A stretch of DNA of 64,000 nucleotides. Source: Hymenobacter plasmatis (GTDB taxonomy: Bacteria > Bacteroidota > Bacteroidia > Cytophagales > Hymenobacteraceae). Below, piece after piece: positions 8,500 through 16,744 of this stretch (position 1 is the stretch's first letter; each line of letters opens with the position of its first letter). The stretch is from positions 203,517 through 267,516 of the forward strand of contig NZ_JAJFAW010000003.1 of NCBI RefSeq assembly GCF_020711255.1, given 5' to 3'. The translations under genes and the position numbers were made by a program. A model generated the notes under the pieces. It was given only the letters and a program-made list of their open reading frames with translations, had not been told where the DNA came from and did not search any database.

Positions 8500-9660
8500 A
8501 TGCACCTTACCGCCACCACCCAGTTCGGCCTGGAAGAATTGCTCGCCGACGAGCTGTACCACCTCGGGGCCGACATCACGCACATCGGCTCGCGCGCCGT
8601 CGAGTTTATCGGCGACCACCGCCTGCTCTACGAAGTGGCCTTGTGGAGCCGGCTGTCCATGCGCCTGCTGCGCCCCTTCGCCGCCTTCCACGCGGCCGAC
8701 GAAAAAGGCCTGTACCGTGAAGTGAGCCGCATCGATTGGGCTGATTTCATCGGCCCCGGCCAAACCTTCGCCATCACAGCCGTGGTCAACCGCTCTACCT
8801 TCGAGCACTCGCTGTTCGTGGCCCAGCTCACCAAAGACGCCATTGTGGACCAGTTTCGGGAGCGCACCGGCAGCCGCCCCGACGTGGACACCCGCAACCC
8901 CGACATCCGCCTGCACCTGCGCATGTCGGAAAACGAAGTCATCCTCAGCCTCGACGCGGCCGGCGACTCGCTGCACCGCCGCGGCTACCGCCAGCACACC
9001 AACGAGGCCCCGCTGAACGAAGTGCTGGCCGCCGGCCTCGTGTTGCTCTCGGGCTGGGACGCTAAAAAGCCCCTCATCGACCCCATGTGCGGCTCGGCCA
9101 CCATCCTCACCGAGGCCGGCCTGCTGGCCCAGCGCATCGCGCCCGGCCTGTTTCACCAAGGTAAGTTTGGGTTTGAAAACTGGTACGACTTCGACCCCGA
9201 GCTCTGGAACCAGGTGCGCGAAGAAGCCAAAGCCCAGCGCCTCGAAGAGCCCCAGGCCTACATCGCCGGCTCCGACCTCGACCCCAAGGTCATCGACATG
9301 GCCGCCGCCAACATCACCGCCGCCGGCCTGGAAGACTGCATCCGCCTCTCGGTGCGCGACGTGAAAGATGCCACGCTCCCCAAAAACCAGGAGCCCGGCA
9401 TCGTCATCACCAACCCGCCCTACGGCGAGCGCATCGGGGAGGAGGCCGACATGGCCGCCCTCTACAAAACCATCGGCGATGCGCTGAAGGCCAACTTCCA
9501 GGGCTACGATGCCTTCGTGTTCACCGGAAATCTGGAAGCTGCCAAGAGCATTGGGCTGAAAACGGCGCGCCGCACGCCGCTCTATAACGGGCCGATAGAC
9601 TGCCGCTTGCTGAAGTACGAGCTATACCGCGGGTCGCGGCGGGAGCCGAAAGCGGTGTAA
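8500..9660 (+). CDS. THUMP-domain class I SAM-dependent RNA methyltransferase (RlmL/YpsC-like)
   Basis: 386 residues from ATG at 8500. The N-terminal part (MHLTATTQFGLEELLADEL) followed by a THUMP segment (IDWADFIGPGQTFAI, RTGSRPDVDTRNPDIRLHL) is typical of 23S rRNA m2G methyltransferases. The Rossmann methyltransferase half has DPMCGSATILTEA (SAM site), GSDLDPKVIDMA and the catalytic TNPPYGERI (NPPY, N2-guanine methylation). It lacks the RlmK half found in E. coli RlmKL, as is usual outside the Enterobacteria. A GACCTTTG box ends 5 nt before ATG. recQ probably once followed it in the same transcript, before a repeat element intervened. Confidence 0.93.
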   Translation: MHLTATTQFGLEELLADELYHLGADITHIGSRAVEFIGDHRLLYEVALWSRLSMRLLRPFAAFHAADEKGLYREVSRIDWADFIGPGQTFAITAVVNRSTFEHSLFVAQLTKDAIVDQFRERTGSRPDVDTRNPDIRLHLRMSENEVILSLDAAGDSLHRRGYRQHTNEAPLNEVLAAGLVLLSGWDAKKPLIDPMCGSATILTEAGLLAQRIAPGLFHQGKFGFENWYDFDPELWNQVREEAKAQRLEEPQAYIAGSDLDPKVIDMAAANITAAGLEDCIRLSVRDVKDATLPKNQEPGIVITNPPYGERIGEEADMAALYKTIGDALKANFQGYDAFVFTGNLEAAKSIGLKTARRTPLYNGPIDCRLLKYELYRGSRREPKAV

Positions 9661-9675
9661 CGAATCTCATACGTG

Positions 9676-9797
9676 GGAACCTCACCCCCGGCCCCTCTCC
9701 AAAAAAGAGGGGAGCCGAACGGCTTGGTTGATGATAACAAAAAAGCAGAACCGGTGCCCCCTCTTTTTTGGAGAGGGGGTCAGGGGGTGAGGTTCCC
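9676..9797. repeat. Inverted pair of a GGAACCTCACCCCC palindromic repeat
   Basis: Two copies of the same repeat in opposite orientation. The first copy (about 9676-9716) reads GGAACCTCACCCCCGGCCCC and ends in an AAAAAA-looped GAGGGG hairpin. The second copy (about 9755-9797) is its near-perfect reverse complement, with GGGGGTGAGGTTCCCC at its outer end. The spacer is about 38 bp. It begins 15 bp after the methyltransferase stop. Further copies lie at 10243 and 29620-29782. Confidence 0.9.
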
Positions 9798-9819
9798 CAG
9801 CGCCGCCTAACATCCCCAT

Positions 9820-10296
9820 ATGGAAGAGCCTACTCGCAAGTTCGGCGGCCCACAAGAGCACATCTTTACCACTACCGTTCGCACCTGGGACAAAGCCAAA
9901 GCTTACGCTCGCGAAAACCGGAAGCAACCAACGCCTGCTGAGCAAAAGCTTTGGCAATACCTGCGAGGTTCCAAGCTAGGCGCTAAGTTCCGACGCCAGC
10001 ATGCCATTAACTTTTTTATCGTTGATTTCATCTGTCTTGAAGCCAAGCTAATCATTGAGTTAGATGGTGAAATACACGCTACGCCAGACCAAGCCGAATA
10101 CGATGTCGGCCGTACCTTCACGCTAAAGGAATTAGGCTACCGCGAACTGCGTTTCACCAACCAGCAAGTGCTAAATCAATTGGATGAAGTGCTTGCCACC
10201 ATTGCCGAAAATCTGAAAGTCAACACACTAGAATACCCGTCTGGCTCCCCCTCTTTTTTGGAGAGGGGGCCGGGGGGTGAGGTTCCCAAGAATACC
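9820..10296 (+). CDS. DUF559 endonuclease-like domain protein, no own stop, read through into RecQ
   Basis: 159 codons before the RecQ ATG. It is a clear DUF559 domain (PD-(D/E)xK, Vsr-like fold): QPTPAEQKLWQYLRG, KFRRQHAI, then VDFICLEAKLIIELDGEIH (D-x-C-x4-L-I-I-E-L-D-G-x-x-H), and LGYRELRFTNQQVLNQLDEV. The conserved D, E and D/G-H residues are intact. After the domain the frame passes through the right-hand palindromic repeat (encoding GSPSFLERGPGGEVP) and, with no stop codon, into recQ. So the sequence predicts a 909-residue DUF559-RecQ polypeptide (9820-12549). Whether translation starts at 9820, at 10297, or at both is unknown. Confidence 0.85.
10243..10287. repeat. Palindromic repeat copy overlapping the DUF559-RecQ junction
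   Basis: CTCCCCCTCTTTTTTGGAGA opens this copy, and GGGGGGTGAGGTTCCC closes it. It matches the copy at 9755-9797 almost base for base. Here the repeat is coding and in phase with both the DUF559 ORF and recQ. Confidence 0.88.
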
Positions 10297-12549
10297 ATGC
10301 CCGACACCCTTACTACCGCCACGCCCGACCTGCTGCCCGCTGCCCGCCAGGCCCTGAAACGGTATTACGGCTACGACAACTTCCGCCCCATGCAGGGCGA
10401 AATCATCCAGCACATTCTGGCCGGCAAGGACACCGTGGTGCTTATGCCCACCGGCGGCGGCAAATCGGTCTGCTTCCAGATACCGGCGGTGGTGTCGGAG
10501 GGTACGTGCATCGTCGTCTCGCCCCTCATCGCCCTGATGAAGGACCAAGTAGAAGCGCTGAAAGCCAACGGCATTGCCGCGGCTTACATCAACAGCAGCG
10601 TGGGCCAGGCCGAGGCCAACGACATTGCACGGGCCGCCGTCGGGGGCTACCTCAAGTTGCTGTATGTTTCTCCCGAAAAGCTGCTTTCGGATGGCTTTTT
10701 GCAGTTTCTAAACCGGGTTAACATCAGCCTGTTTGCCATCGATGAGGCGCACTGTATCTCGAGCTGGGGCCACGATTTTCGGCCCGAGTACACCCAGCTG
10801 GGTCAGCTGCGGAATCATTTCCCCAGCACGCCCATCATCGCCCTCACGGCTACGGCCGACCGCCTCACGAAGCGCGACATCATCACCCAGCTCAACCTGC
10901 ACGAGCCCAAGGTGTTCTTGTCCAGCTTCGACCGGCCCAACATCAACCTGCTGGTGCGCCCAGGGCAGGACCGGGTGGGCTCGGTGCTCGACTACATTAC
11001 CCGCCACCCGCAGGACCCCGGCATCATCTACTGCCTCTCGCGCAAGACCTGCGAAACCATCTCGCAGAAGCTGATTGCCAAAGGCGTGAAAGCCGCCCAC
11101 TACCACGCCGGCCTCACGCCGCTGCAGCGGGGCAAGGCGCAGGAAGCTTTCTTGCAGGATGATATTCAGGTGATTGTGGCCACCATCGCCTTTGGCATGG
11201 GCATCGACAAGAGCAACGTGCGCTGGGTGATGCACTACAACCTGCCCAAGAACATCGAAGGCTATTACCAGGAAATCGGCCGTGCCGGCCGCGACGGTGC
11301 CCCCAGCACGGCCATCCTGTTCTACAGCTTCGCCGACGTGATGCAGATGCGCGAGATGGTGACCAAGGACGTGCCCGCGCGCCAGGCCCAGCTCAACACG
11401 GCCAAGCTCGAGCGCATGCAGCAGTTTGCGGAAGCCGCCTCCTGCCGCCGCAAAATCCTGCTCAACTACTTCTCCGAAACGCTGGGCGAAGACTGCGGCA
11501 ACTGCGACATCTGCCGCAACCCGCCCACCACGTTCGACGGGACGCTTATTGCCCAAAAGGCACTGTCGGCGGTGTTCCGCAGCCGCGAGCGGGTGGCCAT
11601 CAACCTGCTCATCGACATCCTGCGCGGCATGCGCAACCAGGCCGTGCTGCAGGGTGGCTACGACCAAATCAAAACCTACGGCGCGGGCCGCGACCTGCCG
11701 TACCTCGATTGGTACAGCTACATCCACCAGATGCTGAACGACGGCCTATTCTACATTGCCTATGAGGAAGGCTACGCCCTGAAAATCACCGAGCGCGGCC
11801 ACCAGGTGCTCAAAGGCCAGCTCACCTTGCCGCTCCGCAAATTCCAGCCTTCGGAGAAAGCTGAAAAGCCCACCCGTGCCGGCAAGAAGGCGGCCGTTAC
11901 GGCCACTATTGGTACGCCTGAGGCGCAGCTGTTCGACAAGCTCCGCAAGCTGCGCAAGCAGATTGCCGACGAGCAAGGCGTGCCGCCCTACGTCGTGTTT
12001 TCCGACGCCACGCTGCAGGAAATGGCAGCCGAGCGTCCCGTGAGCCGGGTGGGAATGCTCGGGATTTCGGGCGTGGGCATGAAGAAGTTCGAGACCTACG
12101 GCGAGTCCTTTATCAAGCTGATTTTGGAGCACGCCGGCGGGCAGTACGTGCCCTCCGATTCGGACAACATGTTCAGCGAGCCGCCTCGCCCCCGGGTGGC
12201 GGCGGGCGCCCGCGCCGCCGTGGCAGCTGCCGACAAGCCCGTGAGCGACTCCGAGGACGCCACCATCCAGTTTCACCAGATGGGCCTCACGCCCGAGGAT
12301 ATTTCCGAACGCCGCGGCCTGGCACTGAGCACCGTGAAAACGCACCTCTACAACGCGTATGCGAAAGGCCGCGAGCTGCGCATTCACGATTTTGTGAGCG
12401 ATACCGAATTGGCTCAGATTTTTACGGCCCGGGCCCAGCTAGGTGGCGAGCCCACGTTGCGCGACTTGTTTGACCACTTGCGCGAGAAGTACGACTACTT
12501 CCAGCTGCGCATGGCGGCACTGTACCACAAGCGTTTGCGCGGCCAATAA
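10297..12549 (+). CDS. recQ: ATP-dependent 3'-5' DNA helicase RecQ
   Basis: 750 residues if started at ATG 10297, the usual size for Bacteroidota RecQ. Helicase core: Q-motif region YYGYDNFRPMQ, Walker A PTGGGKS, DEAH box FAIDEAHCISSWGHDFRPEY, SFDRPNINLLVRP, GIIYCLSRKTCE and QEIGRAGRDGAPS. The RQC zinc site has four cysteines (SCRRK ... DCGNCDIC). The HRDC domain is near residues 540-620 (LFDKLRKLRKQIADEQGVPPY) and a C-terminal helix-turn-helix tail (HTH_40, LTPEDISERRGLALSTVKTH) follows. It unwinds recombination and fork intermediates. The gene is in frame with the upstream DUF559 ORF; only 9 bp separate the repeat element from the ATG, so its native promoter context has been altered. Confidence 0.95.
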   Translation: MPDTLTTATPDLLPAARQALKRYYGYDNFRPMQGEIIQHILAGKDTVVLMPTGGGKSVCFQIPAVVSEGTCIVVSPLIALMKDQVEALKANGIAAAYINSSVGQAEANDIARAAVGGYLKLLYVSPEKLLSDGFLQFLNRVNISLFAIDEAHCISSWGHDFRPEYTQLGQLRNHFPSTPIIALTATADRLTKRDIITQLNLHEPKVFLSSFDRPNINLLVRPGQDRVGSVLDYITRHPQDPGIIYCLSRKTCETISQKLIAKGVKAAHYHAGLTPLQRGKAQEAFLQDDIQVIVATIAFGMGIDKSNVRWVMHYNLPKNIEGYYQEIGRAGRDGAPSTAILFYSFADVMQMREMVTKDVPARQAQLNTAKLERMQQFAEAASCRRKILLNYFSETLGEDCGNCDICRNPPTTFDGTLIAQKALSAVFRSRERVAINLLIDILRGMRNQAVLQGGYDQIKTYGAGRDLPYLDWYSYIHQMLNDGLFYIAYEEGYALKITERGHQVLKGQLTLPLRKFQPSEKAEKPTRAGKKAAVTATIGTPEAQLFDKLRKLRKQIADEQGVPPYVVFSDATLQEMAAERPVSRVGMLGISGVGMKKFETYGESFIKLILEHAGGQYVPSDSDNMFSEPPRPRVAAGARAAVAAADKPVSDSEDATIQFHQMGLTPEDISERRGLALSTVKTHLYNAYAKGRELRIHDFVSDTELAQIFTARAQLGGEPTLRDLFDHLREKYDYFQLRMAALYHKRLRGQ

Positions 12550-12697
12550 CCACCATAAAGCCTGGGCTGGCCGCTTGCTGCTTGTTTAGCAAGTGCGCCT
12601 GCCAGAGCCAGCTAGGACCTCCGTATTTGGTCAGAAATGCCCCTGTGCCAAAAATAGTAAGCAAGTAGCTCAACGCTAAAGTGGTGGGCAGAAAATT

Positions 12698-12720
12698 ATT
12701 AGCTAAGTGAATTAGTAAAT
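12698..12720. promoter_or_regulatory. Putative operator ATTAGCTAA-N5-TTAGTAAAT upstream of XRE-S24 repressor
   Basis: Inverted repeat with 7 of 9 matching positions around a 5-bp spacer (GTGAA). The right half TTAGTAAAT and the spacer length are identical to the perfect site at 63262-63288 in front of umuD. It lies about 75 bp before the repressor gene, which suggests autoregulation. Confidence 0.6.
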
Positions 12721-12795
12721 TCGCGGCTGCGTTGCTAACTTCACCAGCCGAATCTGCGTTAAGACCAACGCCATTCCCGGCTGCTGCCCTTCCCG

Positions 12796-13626
12796 ATGAT
12801 TAATACCAACCTCAAGTTTTGCCGGCGTGAATTGGCCCTCACGCAGGCCCAGATGGCCGACAAGCTCGGCATCAAACGTTCCCTGGTGGGCGCCTACGAA
12901 GAAGGACGCGCCGAGCCCCGGCTAGCCACGCTCGTCAACATGGCGCGTCTGTTTGGCATCACGCTCGACCAGTTGGTGACCACCGACTTTAGCAAACGCA
13001 AGAACGCCAAAGCCATTGGGGCCATGCGCGCCCAGGAGCCCGCCATGGCTATTAACGGCGAAGACGACACTGACCCGCCCACGTCACCGGCCGGGGGCAA
13101 GCTCCGCATCTTGGCCCTGACCGTGGACAAGGACCAGAACGAAAACATTGAGCTGGTACCCCAGAAGGCCGCCGCTGGCTATCTCAACGGCTACGCCGAC
13201 CCCGAGTACTTGGAGGTACTGCCCAAGTTCCGGCTGCCTATGCTTTCGCAGACGGGCACGTACCGAGCCTTCGAAATTGCCGGCGACTCCATGCTTCCCA
13301 TTTCCAGCGGCACCGTGATTGTGGGCCGCTACGTGGAGGATTGGGCTACCATCAAGGACGGCACGCCGTGCGTGGTGGTGAGCAGCAAAGACGGCATCGT
13401 GTTCAAGCGCCTGTTTAATAAGCTGCGCTCGAACGCCATGTTTGTGCTGCACTCCGACAACCCGAACTTCTCGCCCTACGACATCAACGTGGACGACGTG
13501 CTCGAAATTTGGGAAGCCAAAAGCTACATCAGCAGCACGTTCCCCATTGCCGAGCTCTCGCTTGAGCGCGTGGCCAGCCTCGTGCTCGACTTGCAGCAGC
13601 AAGTGGCCTTGCTCAAAAAGGCGTAA
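12796..13626 (+). CDS. XRE-family repressor with S24 (LexA/UmuD-like) C-terminal domain
   Basis: 276 residues. The N-terminal helix-turn-helix (about residues 8-62) contains TQAQMADKLGIKRSLVGAYE. The C-terminal S24 domain has the Ser in FEIAGDSMLP and the Lys in GIVFKRLF, the expected catalytic dyad for RecA-stimulated self-cleavage. A conserved Ala-Gly bond in KAAAGYLNGYADPEYLE, between the DNA-binding head and the S24 domain, is a plausible autocleavage site. A C-terminal coiled segment (LVLDLQQQVALLKKA) may dimerise. Genomes of this group often lack a classical LexA, and this type could fill that role; the shared operator with umuD supports it. It ends with a strong terminator. Confidence 0.9.
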   Translation: MINTNLKFCRRELALTQAQMADKLGIKRSLVGAYEEGRAEPRLATLVNMARLFGITLDQLVTTDFSKRKNAKAIGAMRAQEPAMAINGEDDTDPPTSPAGGKLRILALTVDKDQNENIELVPQKAAAGYLNGYADPEYLEVLPKFRLPMLSQTGTYRAFEIAGDSMLPISSGTVIVGRYVEDWATIKDGTPCVVVSSKDGIVFKRLFNKLRSNAMFVLHSDNPNFSPYDINVDDVLEIWEAKSYISSTFPIAELSLERVASLVLDLQQQVALLKKA

Positions 13627-13650
13627 ACAGAACATTCGTATTGCTATTTT

Positions 13651-13688
13651 GCAAGCCCTTCCGTAGCCGCGGAAGGGCTTTGCTTTTG
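13651..13688 (+). terminator. Intrinsic terminator after the XRE-S24 gene
   Basis: Stem AGCCCTTCCG / CGGAAGGGCT with loop TAGC, followed by TTGCTTTTGG, 25 bp after the stop codon. Confidence 0.85.
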
Positions 13689-13752
13689 GCGGGTGCTAAC
13701 TATGCAGCGCGCCGGCGCGTATGCGCTTCACGCCAACCTTTGTTTTTGCCCT

Positions 13753-14475
13753 ATGCTCAAGTACATTTCTGCCGCCGACCGCCACCATGCTGCCCCTGCT
13801 GCCTGGCTCAGCAGCTATTTCCTGTTTTCGTTCGCCGATTATTTCGACCGCGACAACATGCATTTCGGCCCGCTGCGGGTATTCAACGACGACAGCGTGG
13901 CGCCGCAGTCCGGCTTCCCGCAGCACCCGCACTCGGAAATGGAAATTGTAACGCTGGTGCTGGACGGTGAAATCACGCACCAGGACACGATGGGCAACAA
14001 AACCACCATCAAAGCCGGCGAAGTGCAGCGCATGACCGCCGGCACCGGCCTGGCCCACTCCGAGTTCAACCGCCAGGACAAGCCCCTGCACCTATATCAG
14101 CTCTGGTTTATTCCCGGCCAAAAAGGCCTGGCCCCGAGCTACGAGCAAAAAGACCTGGATTTCACCACCGGCAATAAAAACGAATTGGTGCCGCTCGTGA
14201 CGGGCCAGAAAGTGCTTGAAGACGTGGTGTACATGAATTCGAACAGCACCGTGTACTGGTCCAACCTGAGCGAAGGCAAAGAAATCGAATTCAAGACGTT
14301 CCCCATTCGGCTTACCTTCATCTACGTCAAGGAAGGCACTATTTTCGTCAACGGAACCGAACTAGGGCCCAACGACCAGGCCCGCATGACAGACGACGAC
14401 GTGGTGCAAATCCGCGCCGAAAAGGACGCTCAATTTATCTTAATTGACCTGCCGGGTACCGAGGCTAATTATTAG
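13753..14475 (+). CDS. Pirin family protein
   Basis: 240 residues from ATG at 13753; an in-frame upstream extension of 20 residues is not needed. A bicupin of the pirin family with the metal-binding signatures HPHSEMEIVTLVLDGEITHQ and, about 45 residues on, GLAHSEFN (His and Glu ligands). Some pirins act as quercetin dioxygenases, others as redox-sensing co-regulators; sequence alone does not decide. It stands alone, with an AACCTTTG box 10 nt before the start and a perfect palindrome terminator behind. Confidence 0.92.
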   Translation: MLKYISAADRHHAAPAAWLSSYFLFSFADYFDRDNMHFGPLRVFNDDSVAPQSGFPQHPHSEMEIVTLVLDGEITHQDTMGNKTTIKAGEVQRMTAGTGLAHSEFNRQDKPLHLYQLWFIPGQKGLAPSYEQKDLDFTTGNKNELVPLVTGQKVLEDVVYMNSNSTVYWSNLSEGKEIEFKTFPIRLTFIYVKEGTIFVNGTELGPNDQARMTDDDVVQIRAEKDAQFILIDLPGTEANY

Positions 14476-14481
14476 CAAACC

Positions 14482-14541
14482 CTGATTACAGCGCATAAAA
14501 AAAGCCGGGAATTCCCGGCTTTTTTTATGCGCTGTAATCAG
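14482..14541. terminator. 60-bp perfect palindrome, bidirectional terminator
   Basis: Perfectly self-complementary over 60 bp with the centre at GGGAATTCCC (an EcoRI site) and no spacer. The core AAAAAAAGCCGGGA / TCCCGGCTTTTTTT has A- and T-tracts on both sides, so it can end the pirin gene and the convergent outer-membrane protein gene, whose stop lies just beyond it. Confidence 0.93.
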
Positions 14542-14547
14542 CTCAAT

Positions 14548-15453
14548 TTAGAAGTTGTACGACACGCCGGCCGAGTAGCCGGTCGATTTGCCCAGGTTGC
14601 GGCCGGCCACGTAGGTGCTGGCGCCCAGCACCACGCCAAAGCCTTGGGCCAAAGGCCGGTAGATGCTAGCGCCTACTCGCACAAAGTTTACGCGCGTGGC
14701 CGGGAAAAATCCGTTGAAGCCTTCTTCCGAAATGTCGGTGCCGCCGTTTGATTCCTGGAAGGAGGCAAAGCCTTCCAGGTAGGTTTTGGGGCCGGCGTAG
14801 CCCAACTTGGCCTCGCCCACCAAGGCGTTGGGCACCAGGCCAGTGCGCAGGCTGTAGCCTACCTGGCCCGTGGCAAATACCCCGGAGCTGGTTTTGAGGT
14901 GGGCCACGCCGGCGGCCGTGTACTTCGTGGCGTGGTTGCCGATGGCGATGATGTAGCCGTAGCCCGTTTTGGTTTGATAATCGCTGATGGGGGTGCTCAG
15001 GCTGACCACGCCCAGCAGGTCGAGGATGCTGCTGCCGATTTCCCGGCTGTAGGCCTTGAACTTAAGGATACCGGTGAGGTCCTGCAGGCCCTGGCGCACG
15101 TTGGTGTAGCCGGCCGTGGAGTAGAGGGCATCCAGGTCGTTGATAACGGCACCCGCGGCTTTGCCCTTCGACTGGATATAGGGTAGGCTCACAATGGCGT
15201 CAATCTTGTCGCTGAGGCCGTAGGTGGCGTAAAGATTGAGCGAATTGACCCGCACCTCCTGGAAAATGGGCACCCCGTCGATTTGCTTCGGCGCGAGGTA
15301 CACCGTTTCGTAGCGTTCCGTGGTGCCCGACACCACCACCGAGCCGTGGCCTTTGCCTGCCATAAAGCCGCTCACCACGCTTTGGGCCTGCGCGGTAGAG
15401 GCCGCCGCCCCACATAAAAAGGTACTTAAAATCAATGCGGAAAAATTTCGCAT
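14548..15453 (-). CDS. Outer-membrane beta-barrel protein, unknown function
   Basis: 301 residues with a signal peptide (cleavage after STAQAQ, about residue 24). The mature part is alternating short strands rich in Gly, Tyr and Leu (LYATYGLSDKIDAIVSLPYI, TGYGYIIAIG, GYSAGVSYNF) and ends in Phe, as BAM-assembled barrels do. It resembles the meta-pathway/transporter-like OMP group, but I cannot name a family with certainty. The length would fit a 12-strand barrel. It is monocistronic between the divergent fasciclin gene and the convergent pirin gene. Confidence 0.8.
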   Translation of the reverse strand: MRNFSALILSTFLCGAAASTAQAQSVVSGFMAGKGHGSVVVSGTTERYETVYLAPKQIDGVPIFQEVRVNSLNLYATYGLSDKIDAIVSLPYIQSKGKAAGAVINDLDALYSTAGYTNVRQGLQDLTGILKFKAYSREIGSSILDLLGVVSLSTPISDYQTKTGYGYIIAIGNHATKYTAAGVAHLKTSSGVFATGQVGYSLRTGLVPNALVGEAKLGYAGPKTYLEGFASFQESNGGTDISEEGFNGFFPATRVNFVRVGASIYRPLAQGFGVVLGASTYVAGRNLGKSTGYSAGVSYNF

Positions 15454-15599
15454 AAAAAGAGGATGAAGAAAAATTAGGGAACAGAATTACGCTCCCGATA
15501 GCAAGGAAAAACCAGCCCTTCCGGAGCTGGCCACGCTGCAATTTACGGGTGGGTTTAGGTGCCTGGATTTACCTTCGTGCAATCCGTGGGGCTTTTAAA

Positions 15600-15607
15600 T
15601 ACGTTTG
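15600..15607 (+). promoter_or_regulatory. -7 box TACGTTTG of the fasciclin gene
   Basis: Exact match to the Bacteroidota -7 consensus TAnnTTTG, 58 bp before the fasciclin ATG. No clear -33 TTTG at the usual distance. Confidence 0.5.
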
Positions 15608-15665
15608 TATTCAGGGTATTATGATGAAACTACAGTTTAGCCCGACGAAGTAAAGTTTTTGCACG

Positions 15666-16661
15666 ATGAAAAAAAAATACCATTTACTGCCAACTCTAGT
15701 GTTGAGCTTATTCCTGCTGGGCGGCTGCGCAAAAAATGAGGAAGTGGCCCCGTCCATCACCAACATTGCGGTCGCAAATCCCGACTTCCAGACCTTGGAA
15801 GACGCCGCCATTCGGGGCAATGTGGCCCTGCTGCTCGGCAACAAAAACCCCAACGATGGCGGCAACTACACCGTGTTTGCGCCCACCAATGCGGCCTTCG
15901 CCCGCCTGGGGCTGACCTCGGCCCAGGACCTGACGGTGCTGCAGCAGCCGTTTTTGCGCAATACCCTGTTTTACCACGTGTTCAGTGGCACGCTGCCGGG
16001 CAGCGCGCTCACGCCCGGAAGCAGCTCAACATCGGCGTTGGCGGGGCTACAGCGGCGCATCATCCGGCGGGCCGATAATAGCCTGTACGTGAACGGCTCC
16101 AAGATTCTGGGCACCGATGTGCGGGCTTCAAACGGCCTGATTCACCCCATTGATAAAGTGCTGTTGGCCACGGGGGCCGATGTGCTCAATTCGGCCCTGG
16201 CCCTCAACAACGGCGACGTGTTCGTGAAGCCTGAGCTGACCTTTCTGGTGGAAGCGGTGCTCTACTGCAACCTGGCCAGCGCGCTTACCGCCACGCCCGG
16301 CAGCGCTCCAATCACCGTTTTTGCTCCCACCGACCAAGCCTTTAAAGACCTGGGCGTGCTGCTGAACGTGCCCCTCAACCAGCCCAAGGACATCCGGAAA
16401 CTGCCAGTAGCCGTGGTAACCAGTGTGTTGCTCAACCACGTGGTGGGCGGTGCGCAAGGCGGCAGGTTCACGCCGGAGCTGCCGGAAAGCACCACCGTGC
16501 TTTCGGCGGGCGGCGCACCGGTGGTGCTGGGCGCTTTCACCAACGGCGTGCTGACGGTGAAAGGTGGCGGCAACGGCACCAGCGTGGCCAACATGGTGAT
16601 TCCCGACGTGCAGTGCACCAACGGCGTGGTGCACGTCATCGACCGGGTGTTGCTGCCGTAG
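15666..16661 (+). CDS. Lipoprotein with two fasciclin (FAS1) domains
   Basis: 331 residues. The signal ends in a lipobox (LFLLGGCAKNEE, Cys near residue 20), so the protein is lipidated and probably surface or periplasmic. Two FAS1 repeats follow: the first about 35-165 (YTVFAPTNAAFARLGL ... FYHVFSG ... NGLIHPIDKVLL) and the second about 180-331 (ITVFAPTDQAFKDLGV ... LLNHVVGGAQGG ... TNGVVHVIDRVLLP). FAS1 modules mediate adhesion or polysaccharide contact. It stands alone. Confidence 0.92.
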   Translation: MKKKYHLLPTLVLSLFLLGGCAKNEEVAPSITNIAVANPDFQTLEDAAIRGNVALLLGNKNPNDGGNYTVFAPTNAAFARLGLTSAQDLTVLQQPFLRNTLFYHVFSGTLPGSALTPGSSSTSALAGLQRRIIRRADNSLYVNGSKILGTDVRASNGLIHPIDKVLLATGADVLNSALALNNGDVFVKPELTFLVEAVLYCNLASALTATPGSAPITVFAPTDQAFKDLGVLLNVPLNQPKDIRKLPVAVVTSVLLNHVVGGAQGGRFTPELPESTTVLSAGGAPVVLGAFTNGVLTVKGGGNGTSVANMVIPDVQCTNGVVHVIDRVLLP

Positions 16662-16744
16662 CGCCCGCCGGAACTGTTTTATTAAAGAATTAGAGAAGCC
16701 TGGACTCACCCAATCGGGGCGGCCGTGCCATTGCGTAGTTTGAT

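Larger units (their letters stand above)
9676..10287 (+). mobile_element. Candidate small mobile element: palindromic repeats enclosing a DUF559 ORF
   Basis: The unit consists of an inverted repeat pair on the left, a DUF559 nuclease-like ORF and one more repeat copy on the right (10243-10287) in the same orientation as the inner left copy. Only 15 bp of native sequence remain on the left, before the methyltransferase stop, and 9 bp on the right, before the recQ ATG. No clear target duplication is visible. That the repeats and the DUF559 ORF move together is an inference from their arrangement. A copy without the ORF occurs at 29.6 kb. Confidence 0.55.

Noticed and set aside
7859..8725. Plus-strand frame through the sugar permease into the methyltransferase
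   Set aside because: Shadow frame; both real genes have conserved motifs in other frames.
12550..12697. Region between recQ and the XRE-S24 operator searched for a small gene or RNA
   Set aside because: Only short frames without credible starts; a small minus-strand frame at 12422-12673 has no motif.
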